A stretch of DNA of 64,000 nt, taken from NCBI GenBank assembly GCA_963790045.1, contig CAWBMS010000007.1, positions 310,001-374,000 on the forward strand. The letters are read 5' to 3'. Below the pieces are notes generated by a model. That model was not told the DNA's origin. It saw nothing but the letters and a program-made list of their open reading frames with translations, and searched no databases. Positions 1 to 7,456 of this stretch are shown in pieces. The DNA comes from DATKMP01 sp963790045 (GTDB taxonomy: Bacteria; Bacteroidota; Ignavibacteria; UBA10030). The position numbers and the translations under genes were made by a program. How positions within the stretch are numbered: position 1 is the first letter of the stretch; each line of letters begins with the position of its first letter.

Positions 1-231
1 AATCTCTTCGGTTGCCGCCATTTCTAAATCGAGTTTTGTTGTTATCGACGCACGCAATCGCTGTACATCTTCGTCTTTGATGTGCCTGCGGTCTTCCCGC
101 AAATGACTGACAATGCCTGCCGCGCCTGCCACTTCGCAAATACGCGCCGCGTGTACGGGGTCTGGTTCACTTCCGCCGCGAGCATTCCGGATCGTGGCTA
201 TATGGTCGATATTGATCGAGAGTTTCATCAT
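1..231 (-). CDS. pdxJ: Pyridoxine 5'-phosphate synthase, N-terminal part
   Basis: PdxJ condenses 1-deoxy-D-xylulose 5-phosphate with 3-amino-2-oxopropyl phosphate to make pyridoxine 5'-phosphate, the last step of the DXP-dependent vitamin B6 route in the cytoplasm. The 77 visible codons read from the minus strand and run off the left edge. They begin MMKLSINIDHIATIRNARGG, the hallmark PdxJ N-terminus, followed by PDPVHAA and HLREDRRHI, a phosphate/substrate-loop motif of the family. Two adjacent ATG codons (231 and 228) could start it; GGAA lies just upstream of the first. The family is about 240 residues, so roughly two thirds is missing. It diverges from the next gene across a 164-base promoter-bearing gap in which I see no other feature. 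Confidence 0.95.
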   Translation of the reverse strand, partial: MMKLSINIDHIATIRNARGGSEPDPVHAARICEVAGAAGIVSHLREDRRHIKDEDVQRLRASITTKLDLEMAATEEI

Positions 232-395
232 CGTTTCCAGTATAAAGTTCTATCTCTAATATAATTATTTCGCGATAGAAGACAAACACGAATTTGTATT
301 TCTCTCGAACCATTTCTATCTTCTTAGAAATGCAACTTTTCGTTTATCGTTACCGTAAAAGTGCATAACGTCATTGTACAATACTGAGGTCATCT

Positions 396-2098
396 ATGAA
401 AACTATGATGAAATGGATTTTTACACTTCTGCTTTGCTTACCGCTTGGTGTGTTGAATGCACAGTCGCAACCGGATGAAAACAACGACAAGAGGTCGTTC
501 GATGACAACAGTTTCGGCGACCGGCTTGGAAAAGAAATCGAGCAGGCCGTCGAGCATATTACGAGCCGTTGGGATGATCGCTCTGAAAAACATCAGCAGG
601 CATCGTCCAGCGACACAGTGAACGAAACGCAACCACGATTAACACTTCCCGAAATAGAAGAGGCACCGGGAACACACGTGTATTCCGCAAGCACGGTGAT
701 TAAAGATTCTGAAATTATCGATAATAATGTTGTCGTGAAGAACGGCGACCTGACCGTGTACGGATTGATTCATGGAAACGTTCTGGTAGTCGGCGGAGAT
801 TTGCAAGTGAAGAGCCATGGAAAAATTACCGGCGACGTCCGCGTCATCGATGGCAACATTGTGAAAGAAGACGGTGCCGTGATCGAAGGATTTGAAGACA
901 AAATCAGTTCCGACCAAAAGCCGTACCGCGAAACACAAACACACATTTCACATTCATCACGGTCGTTCAATGTTCCATGGGCATCCGAGCAAACAGATTT
1001 CAGCAGTTTCATCTTCCGCTATAATCGCGTGGAAAGTATTTTTCTGGGATTGGGGTCGGATAAAAAATATTATTGGAACGGCGAGCGCCCATGGAATGCA
1101 TACGGTTCTCTTGGCTGGGGATTCAAATCGCACACGTGGCGCGGCAATCTCGGATTATCGCGGCAGTTCGCTTTTACCGATGGCGATGCACAGTCGATTC
1201 TGGAATTTGGCGGAGAGGGATACACTTTGACCGACACGAAAGATGCATGGAAAATTTCTCGCATGGAAAATACGATTGCCGCCCTCGTGTTTCATGAAGA
1301 TTACCGCGATTACTTCGAGCGCAACGGCTACACCCTGCATGCGGCATATACACGCAGCAAAAAGATTTTAAAAGTGAACTTCAGATCGCATTCTTAGCAG
1401 ACCATTATGATTCTATGACGAACAAAGTCGATTGGGCAATCTTTGGCGGCGATAAACATTTCCGCAACAATCCGCTCATCGAACCGGGAAAAATGCGCAG
1501 CGTTCTCTTCAACGGCGGCTTGACAACAGTTTCCAAAACATCGAACGGCCCGGAAGGATGGACGCTCTTCGGTTCTGCCGAGATCGCACGAAAAGATTGG
1601 GGCGGCGATTACAACGATTTTGAATGCTATGTCATCGATGTGCGAAGATTGCAGCCGCTTGGCACGTATAACAACATCAATGTGCGATTACGCGCAGGCA
1701 CCTCCGGCGGCATGTTGCCGCTGCAAAAAACGTACGGTCTTGGCGGACTTGGAACACTTAATGCATATCCCGTCAATGAATTTTCCGGCAATCGCATGCT
1801 GCTGATGAATGCCGAGTTCGTGCTGAATGGAACTATTCTTGACAACATAGATTTCTGGCCGACGTGGATGTTCAAACATTTCAATTTTATTCTTTTTACC
1901 GATGCCGGATTTATCGACAATGTCGCATCAAGCGCATCCATCACGAACGGCTTCGATACGATGACGTGGAACGACTTCAAACATGATTTCGGTGTTGCCG
2001 TCGGCAGCAGAAGCGGTTCATTTCGTATCGGTCTTGCCTGGCGAACAGATCATCCCGAGCCGGTGCAATTTGTTCTGCGGATCGAACGGCCGTTTTAA
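396..2098 (+). CDS. Bactofilin-like domain plus outer membrane beta-barrel (frameshifted)
   Basis: Exported protein of about 567 residues once a frame break is repaired. A signal peptide ends near residue 23 (LGVLNAQ). Residues about 95-160 carry short right-handed-helix repeats (VVVKNGDLTVYG, GNVLVVGGDLQVKS, GDVRVIDGNIV) like the polymer-forming bactofilin/DUF8121 class. The remainder is rich in alternating aromatic strands and ends in a terminal F (RIERPF), as outer membrane barrels of the Omp85/surface-antigen type do. The frame changes by -1 at 1367-1373, so the second part (readable from 1373) follows without a gap; the sense of both halves is clear. The shift sits on TTTAAAA in phase, so error and programmed slippage both fit. 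Barrel assignment is inference from pattern, not from a recognised motif. Confidence 0.7.
1367..1373 (+). promoter_or_regulatory. Possible -1 frameshift site (slippery heptamer)
   Basis: T TTA AAA in the zero frame is a canonical X XXY YYZ heptamer, placed exactly where the first half of the 396-2098 protein must move by -1 to join the second half. Slippage onto TTT AAA would make AGT at 1373 the next codon, which is the correct downstream frame. The same outcome follows from loss of one T or A in the TTTTAAAA run. Confidence 0.25.
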
Positions 2099-2155
2099 AC
2101 AATTTTGGATGAATATGCAGAGTGAAGAGGAAGCGAAAAACAAATACAACAGGTA

Positions 2156-2201
2156 TGTGACCGTCACCTGCAACGTTTAAGCCGTGTTGGTGACGGTCAC
2201 A
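2156..2201. terminator. Perfect 13-bp inverted repeat after the barrel gene
   Basis: TGTGACCGTCACC (2156-2168) pairs perfectly with GGTGACGGTCACA (2189-2201) around a 20-base loop. It lies 57 bases after the barrel gene. No T-tract follows on either strand, so an intrinsic terminator is not certain; each arm is itself nearly palindromic, which also suits an operator or repeat element. The rest of 2099-2300 holds nothing recognised. Confidence 0.4.
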
Positions 2202-2300
2202 AGCCGGTATGTATGCCTGATCGTCACGTTGTTGTGTAATCCTTATTTTCTATTATTCCATCCTTCCATTCTTTGATGAATTTTGTTACTTTCATAACGT

Positions 2301-3605
2301 ATGAAAGTATGGGACAATATTTGCGGTTACAGAATCCAGCAGAACGTTAGAAAGATTTTCTTTCTCCTCCTCGTTGCGACCAATCTGTTTGCTCAATCCA
2401 AACTTCTCATTCCGATGGATTTGAAACAAACGGATCATCTCAAAGCGTACGGTGTAGCGTTCTGGGTGCTGCAAAAAAACGGAACAGTGGACTGGCTATT
2501 AAATTATCGCGGCGGTTCGTTTATGACGGACTACAGCGATGTGCTGGCGCGCGAGTGCCGTGTGCGCGGAGTATTCTTTGAACCGCTTGCCGCAAGCGAA
2601 GCGGCATCCATCGTTGCAGATATTGAGCGTGACGACAACAATATGGACATCGAGAAATTGGAAAAAATGCCGAAGATTGCTGTGTATGTACCGCCCACCT
2701 TCAATCCGTGGGATGATGCGGTGACGATGGCATTGGAGTACGCAGAAATTCCCTATAAGAAAGTATGGGACGACGAAGTGCTCGCAGGAAAATTATCGGA
2801 ATATGACTGGCTGCATTTGCATCACGAAGATTTTACGGGACAGTACGGAAAGTTTTATGCGAACTACCGCAACGCGCCGTGGTATATTCAGCAGCAACTT
2901 CAATACGAACAGGAAGCGAAGAAACTCGGCTACAAAAAAGTTTCTGATGAAAAGAAAGCCGTGGCGCGTGCCATTAAAGAATTTATCGGTGCCGGCGGAT
3001 TTATGTTCGCGATGTGCTCGGCAACGGACAGCTATGACATTGCGCTTGCAGCGGAGAACGTAGATATTTGCGATGTGATGTTCGACGGCGATCCGCCGGA
3101 CCAAAATGCGCAATCGAAATTGGATTTCAGTAAAACTCTTGCATTCGAAAATTTCAAGTTAGATATGAATCCGTTCCGGTACGAATATTCCGATATCGAT
3201 ATTCCGCCGAGCGATCCGCCGCCGATCCGCGATCCGAACACAGATTACTTTACGCTATTTGAATTTTCTGCGAAGTACGATCCCGTGCCAACCATGCTCA
3301 CGCAAGATCATGTCAACATCATCAAAGGATTTATGGGGCAGACGACGGCGTTTAAGAAACCGCTTATCAAACGCAGCATCACGATTCTCGCCGAGCGCGA
3401 AGGAACGGAAGAAGTGAAATATATACACGGCAATTTCGGGCGCGGCACATTCACCTGGTACGGCGGGCACGATCCCGAAGATTACCAGCACATTGTCGGC
3501 GCGCCGCCGACGGATTTAACGCTGCACAAAAATTCTCCCGGCTACCGGCTGATTCTGAATAACGTGTTATTCCCTGCAGCAAAGAAAAAGCAACAGAAGA
3601 CATAA
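2301..3605 (+). CDS. Secreted conserved protein of the family often named asparagine synthetase B
   Basis: A 434-residue exported protein; the hydrophobic segment KIFFLLLVATNLFAQ ends a signal peptide near residue 32. The start of the mature part (LLIPMDLKQTDHLKAYG then WLLNYRGGSF) matches my memory of Bacteroidetes proteins carried in databases as asparagine synthetase B, but no asparagine synthetase domain is visible and the export signal argues against that role. A GGFMFAMCSA stretch (Cys239) resembles a nucleophile elbow, and a late YGGHDPED (His390) could supply a histidine, so a class I glutamine-amidotransferase-like or ThuA-like fold is possible. That is inference. It lies 146 bases before a secreted M64 peptidase on the same strand. 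Function unknown. Confidence 0.75.
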   Translation: MKVWDNICGYRIQQNVRKIFFLLLVATNLFAQSKLLIPMDLKQTDHLKAYGVAFWVLQKNGTVDWLLNYRGGSFMTDYSDVLARECRVRGVFFEPLAASEAASIVADIERDDNNMDIEKLEKMPKIAVYVPPTFNPWDDAVTMALEYAEIPYKKVWDDEVLAGKLSEYDWLHLHHEDFTGQYGKFYANYRNAPWYIQQQLQYEQEAKKLGYKKVSDEKKAVARAIKEFIGAGGFMFAMCSATDSYDIALAAENVDICDVMFDGDPPDQNAQSKLDFSKTLAFENFKLDMNPFRYEYSDIDIPPSDPPPIRDPNTDYFTLFEFSAKYDPVPTMLTQDHVNIIKGFMGQTTAFKKPLIKRSITILAEREGTEEVKYIHGNFGRGTFTWYGGHDPEDYQHIVGAPPTDLTLHKNSPGYRLILNNVLFPAAKKKQQKT

Positions 3606-3614
3606 TAGTCATGC

Positions 3615-3716
3615 GTCATTGCGAATTCGCCACAGGCGGATGAAGCGATCTTATCACCGGCCAAAGTGAGATTGCTTCGCCGCTTGCCCATTCCGGGCTT
3701 TGCTCCTCGCAATGAC
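3615..3716. repeat. Intergenic palindromic element with GTCATTGCGA ends
   Basis: The gap between the two secreted-protein genes is filled by an element whose ends are exact inverted repeats: GTCATTGCGA (3615-3624) and TCGCAATGAC (3707-3716). A second, inner pair, GAAGCGATCT near 3642 and AGATTGCTTC near 3669, has one mismatch. Elements with this wording (GTCATTGCGA, GAAGCAATCT) are widespread in unrelated bacterial genomes as intergenic repeats; that statement is from general memory. Confidence 0.6.
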
Positions 3717-3751
3717 TATTAAGAAGTGGAAATAATTTGAAAGGATATTCT

Positions 3752-5188
3752 ATGAGACAAATTATTTATTGCTTGATGATGGCAGTATTATCATCGGTTG
3801 CCTTCGGGCAATCGTTCGATGCGTACTTTACCGATGCCACGATGCGTGTGGATTATTATCACACCGGCACCAAAGGCCACGAAGAAATGGCGTTAGATAA
3901 AGTCTATAAAGAAGGCGAATGGCCGGGAAGCAAAACGCAGTTGCTGGATCCGCTTAACCTCGGCGAATATTTTATTAAAGTCATCGATGCAAAAACCAAC
4001 ACCGTTATTTACTCGCGCGGATTCTGCTGTGTGTTCGATGAATGGCAAACCACGGATGATGCCATCAACGGCGTAACGAAAACGTTTCATGAGACTGTGC
4101 GGTTTCCATTCCCGAAAAATAAAGTTATCGTTTCCTTATCCCGCCGCGATAAATTTGTTGCCGCCGGAGAGACGATGGCGTTCCGCGAAATATTCTCTAC
4201 CGTTATCGATCCGAACGATCCGACCGTCGTAAATACCGAGAAACGTACGAATGCTTTTAAAGTATTCGATGTGATGATTAACGGATCAACAGCTACGAAA
4301 GTGGATATTCTCATTCTCGGTGACGGCTATACAAAAAAAGACATGGAGAAATTTCGTGCCGACGCAAAACATTTTACCGAAACATTGTTCTCGTATCAGC
4401 CGTTCAAAAAACATAAAAAAGATTTCAATGTGCGCGCGATGGAAGTGGTGTCGGAAGAATCCGGCATCGACGTTCCCGATAAGAATGTCTGGAAGAACAC
4501 GGCACTTGGCACGATGTATAACACCTTTGGCTCTGCGCGGTACGTGCTGACGGAAGACAACCGCGCTCTGCGCGACATCGCCGATGCGGCGCCGTATGAT
4601 TTTATTACGATCCTTGTGAACGACAACCGCTATGGTGGCGGCGGCATCTTCAATCTTTACACGACATGCTTTACCAACGCCGTGCAGCCGGGGCAGGATT
4701 GGGAACACGATTATGTGTATGTGCATGAGTTTGGCCATTGCTTCGGCGGCCTTGCGGACGAATATTACAGTTCGCAGATTTCGTACAACGATATGTATCC
4801 CAAAGGCATCGAACCGTGGGAACCGAACATCACGCGCACAACGACGCTCGAGAATTTGAAGTGGAAAAATCTTGTTACGCCCGGCATGCAAATTCCGACG
4901 CCGTGGAAGAAAACGGAATATGACAGCATCGAAACGTTGCGCGGCAAGTTAGATCGCCTTGCAAATGATTACTATGCCAAACGCGAGTCGTTGCTGAAGC
5001 GTTCGCAGGAAATTCTAAAAGACACTGCGGTTGCCGGAAAGGTCGGTGCATTTGAAGGTGCAGGATATTTATCGACCGGAATGTACCGCCCATCTATCGA
5101 TTGCAAAATGTTTGCGCTCAATCCGGTGGATTATGATCCGGTGTGCGCTGCTGCGATTGAACGAATGATTGAATTATATGTGAAGTAA
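3752..5188 (+). CDS. Secreted IgA-type peptidase, family M64
   Basis: Zinc metallopeptidase, probably secreted or periplasmic. A signal peptide (cleaved after about AFGQ) precedes an N-terminal beta domain and a C-terminal catalytic domain. The zinc site HEFGHCFGGLADEYY (His325, Glu326, His329, with the downstream Asp) is the M64 signature. IILGDGYT-like wording (ILILGDGYTKKDMEKF) before it is also typical of M64. I start at the ATG at 3752, which has AAAGGA six bases upstream; a TTG at 3737 in the same frame overlaps that ribosome site and is less likely. It follows the unknown secreted protein at 2301 and precedes an SDR by 15 bases. Substrate cannot be deduced. Confidence 0.88.
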   Translation: MRQIIYCLMMAVLSSVAFGQSFDAYFTDATMRVDYYHTGTKGHEEMALDKVYKEGEWPGSKTQLLDPLNLGEYFIKVIDAKTNTVIYSRGFCCVFDEWQTTDDAINGVTKTFHETVRFPFPKNKVIVSLSRRDKFVAAGETMAFREIFSTVIDPNDPTVVNTEKRTNAFKVFDVMINGSTATKVDILILGDGYTKKDMEKFRADAKHFTETLFSYQPFKKHKKDFNVRAMEVVSEESGIDVPDKNVWKNTALGTMYNTFGSARYVLTEDNRALRDIADAAPYDFITILVNDNRYGGGGIFNLYTTCFTNAVQPGQDWEHDYVYVHEFGHCFGGLADEYYSSQISYNDMYPKGIEPWEPNITRTTTLENLKWKNLVTPGMQIPTPWKKTEYDSIETLRGKLDRLANDYYAKRESLLKRSQEILKDTAVAGKVGAFEGAGYLSTGMYRPSIDCKMFALNPVDYDPVCAAAIERMIELYVK

Positions 5189-5203
5189 CAGCGGAAGGAT
5201 ACG

Positions 5204-5992
5204 ATGATGAATTCACGCCCCACGGCATTAATCACCGGCGCATCCGGCGGCATCGGATACGATCTGGCAGAATTGTTTGCGCAAAACGGATATGATCTTG
5301 TCCTTGTTGCACGGAACGAAGCCAAGCTTCGCAAACTCAAAACAGAATGGGAAAAACTCTACGAGATTCAGATTCAAGTGATGGCAAAAGACTTGGCTCT
5401 TCCTGCCGTACCGCAGGAAATATTTGAAACAGTCTGCTTCAAAAATATTTCTGTCGATGTGCTCGTGAATAATGCGGGCTTCGGCTGGAAAGGAAATTTT
5501 GCAGCAATGAATTCTGCCAATGCTCTAGAAATGATTCAGGTGAATATCACCGCGCTGACACAGTTGACACGATTGTTTTTGCCGGATATGCTTACGCGTA
5601 AGAGCGGAAAAATATTAAACGTTGCCTCGACTGCTGCATTTCAGCCGGGTCCGGAGATGGCAATGTATTATGCAACGAAGGCATTCGTATTGAGTTTTTC
5701 TGAAGCACTCTCCGAAGAAGTTAAAGACAGAGGCGTTAGTGTCACGACGTTATGCCCCGGTCCCACGAATACAAATTTCCAAGAACGTGCAAACATGGCA
5801 AACACGCAGCTTTTTCACAAAATGGCTGTGATGGATTCTAAAACTGTTGCCGCCATGGGCTATCGCGGATTGATGAAGGGTAAACGTGTCGTCATTCCCG
5901 GAATCGTCAACAAGATTGGCGTGTGGTCAACGCGATTTGTTTGGCATGGAATGCTGATGAGAGTTGTCAAATTTATGCATAAAGAAAAGTAA
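5204..5992 (+). CDS. Short-chain dehydrogenase/reductase
   Basis: NAD(P)-dependent oxidoreductase of the classical SDR family, 262 residues, the usual length. The dinucleotide motif TGASGGIG lies at residues 10-17, NNAGFG at about 90, and the catalytic YxxxK is Tyr155-Lys159 (YYATK). The sequence resembles the DltE/YqjQ-like group. Two ATGs (5204 and 5207) follow GGAAGGA; the second has better spacing. Only 15 bases separate it from the M64 gene, so the two may be co-transcribed, though no functional link is evident. Substrate unknown. Confidence 0.9.
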   Translation: MMNSRPTALITGASGGIGYDLAELFAQNGYDLVLVARNEAKLRKLKTEWEKLYEIQIQVMAKDLALPAVPQEIFETVCFKNISVDVLVNNAGFGWKGNFAAMNSANALEMIQVNITALTQLTRLFLPDMLTRKSGKILNVASTAAFQPGPEMAMYYATKAFVLSFSEALSEEVKDRGVSVTTLCPGPTNTNFQERANMANTQLFHKMAVMDSKTVAAMGYRGLMKGKRVVIPGIVNKIGVWSTRFVWHGMLMRVVKFMHKEK

Positions 5993-6085
5993 AGGATCGT
6001 ACCGAAGTTTTATGCTAATAAAACTTCTACCCATGTTCTGTGCAAGCAAAATATAAGTAGTGTCTCACTTTGAAGTTCTCATAGT

Positions 6086-6112
6086 GTCAGTCTGAGTTTA
6101 TCGAAGACTGAC
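6086..6112 (+). repeat. Constant-loop hairpin, forward
   Basis: GTCAGTCT, loop GAGTTTATCGA, AGACTGAC: a perfect 8-bp stem. The loop is shared, allowing for pyrimidine and purine changes, with hairpins at 6121, 18163 and 18203, whereas the stems differ. Confidence 0.7.
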
Positions 6113-6120
6113 GAGGGAAC

Positions 6121-6155
6121 ATCAGTCACATTTCGATAAATTCAATGTGACTGAT
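6121..6155 (-). repeat. Constant-loop hairpin, reverse
   Basis: ATCAGTCACATT, loop TCGATAAATTC, AATGTGACTGAT: a perfect 12-bp stem. The loop is the reverse complement of the GAGYTTRTCGA loop type, so this unit points towards the one at 6086. Confidence 0.7.
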
Positions 6156-6218
6156 TGCTTTTTGAAATGGATTTTATCAAAATGAGACACTACCAAAATA
6201 TACTATGAATCATAGCTG

Positions 6219-7004
6219 CTATTTCAACGAAATAATAGCATACAATGTTGTGGTGAAAAAATCTCTGAGAAACGGAATATTCAGAAGAAGGGGCAACTTG
6301 ATAGGTTTTAATTTAAACTTCACTTCATAGTTCGGGTTTATAAGATAATACGTTTGTTTCTCAATTTTATAATGTCGTTTACCGACAAGGTGATGAAATT
6401 TTTGTATGGAAATCTTTGTTCCTTTCACTTCCATCATTCCGTTAATCGAATCCTGCGGCTCACCAAATACTTTTAACATGGATCGATAGAGAATGTTCGG
6501 AAAGATATGAAAGTACGGAAGGACGCTGAGAAATTTACTGCGGCACATCTGTTGATGTCCGCCAAACGGCATTCTCCACGGCGGAAACGCAATAAAGACT
6601 TTGCCATTCGGCTTTAAAAACAATTTTAAATGTTCTAAAAACAAATCCTGATTGGGTATGTGTTCTAGGGTATCCCGTAAAATGATCAAATCAAATTTAT
6701 AATGATGAGTATCCTTGATCTCATAAATATCTTTTGTGATCAATGTTAGATTCGCTTTCAAAGGATGATGTTCAAAGAGCTTTTGTGCTTGTACAATTTT
6801 CCAATCCGAAATGTCAATGCCAACCACACGGCAGCCCAGATCAAGGAAGGGCTTTAAATTTCCCCCATCGCCGCAACCAATTTCGGCAACACTGAGGCCG
6901 GGAGTAATCGGCATTCGTTCATCGATGTAGGGAATCACAAACTTGTTCGTCGTATAAGCTTGTTCATTAAAATATTGTTCGCGATCTAATTGTCTTTTTT
7001 GCAT
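6219..7004 (-). CDS. SAM-dependent methyltransferase, class I
   Basis: A 261-residue cytoplasmic methyltransferase with a UbiE/COQ5-like Rossmann core. The SAM-binding motif AEIGCGDGG sits near residues 40-48, followed by an acidic strand end VVGIDIS and the motif IV-like FDLIILRDTLEHIPN. After the core there is a C-terminal extension rich in basic and aromatic residues (YLINPNYEVKFKLKPIKLP) that I do not recognise. No clear ribosome site precedes the ATG. Base composition is more AT-rich than the housekeeping genes. It is flanked by the MITE-like element downstream and a hairpin-rich gap upstream, with no partner gene to show its substrate. Confidence 0.85.
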   Translation of the reverse strand: MQKRQLDREQYFNEQAYTTNKFVIPYIDERMPITPGLSVAEIGCGDGGNLKPFLDLGCRVVGIDISDWKIVQAQKLFEHHPLKANLTLITKDIYEIKDTHHYKFDLIILRDTLEHIPNQDLFLEHLKLFLKPNGKVFIAFPPWRMPFGGHQQMCRSKFLSVLPYFHIFPNILYRSMLKVFGEPQDSINGMMEVKGTKISIQKFHHLVGKRHYKIEKQTYYLINPNYEVKFKLKPIKLPLLLNIPFLRDFFTTTLYAIISLK

Positions 7005-7303
7005 GGGGATTTGAGAATTACTTGTACCTCATCAGGATAAGAGGGAATAAACTGCTGCGAATATTTTTTGCTCTTCACCTTGATGTATTTAAAAAAAATA
7101 TTACGTTCTTAATGACGAATCTCTGAATTCATTTTACTTAATCTCCGATTTATATGCAAGTTGAAACAGCCGGAAAGAGCAGAAAAATATTTTTCAGAGA
7201 CATCTGAAAAAGCACCATTGCGGTCCCGACAACCGGAGGTTTATAACAAATGCACACGCAGTGTGCAACCGTTTAATACTTTGTTATTGCAAATGATGTG
7301 TAA

Positions 7304-7322
7304 AAGAAAGCTCCGCTTTCTT
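7304..7322. repeat. Mini-hairpin with three-base loop
   Basis: AAGAAAGC, loop TCC, GCTTTCTT: perfect stem in the 450-base gap 7005-7456. That gap holds this and the hairpin at 7352 and no credible gene. Confidence 0.7.
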
Positions 7323-7351
7323 CATGGTGATGAAGCTATCTTCAACCGTTA

Positions 7352-7376
7352 CGTCCCCAAGCGGAGCTTGGGGACG
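7352..7376. repeat. Mini-hairpin with three-base loop
   Basis: CGTCCCCAAGC, loop GGA, GCTTGGGGACG: perfect 11-bp stem, 30 bases from the previous hairpin. The loop is the complement of the neighbouring TCC loop. Confidence 0.7.
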
Positions 7377-7456
7377 AGGATAATAATAAGTTTTAATTAG
7401 AACTTATATTCTGAATGAATTTTAGATAAAAGATATTATGACACTTTTTAATCCAA

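Larger units (their letters stand above)
6057..6193. mobile_element. MITE-like 137-base element with 17-base terminal inverted repeats
   Basis: GTAGTGTCTCACTTTGA at 6057-6073 is matched, with one mismatch, by the inverted copy TCAAAATGAGACACTAC at 6177-6193. No reading frame lies inside. Between the ends sit two perfect hairpins (6086-6112 and 6121-6155). Size, inverted ends and lack of coding capacity fit a non-autonomous transposon derivative. No target duplication is convincing, and no second copy occurs in this window. Confidence 0.5.

Noticed and set aside
82..264. Forward 60-codon frame at the left edge
   Set aside because: It is the opposite strand of pdxJ, whose reverse reading gives clear family motifs.
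7161..7400. 79-codon forward frame in the gap before the PIN-like gene
   Set aside because: It runs through two perfect hairpins and has no protein-like composition or ribosome site.
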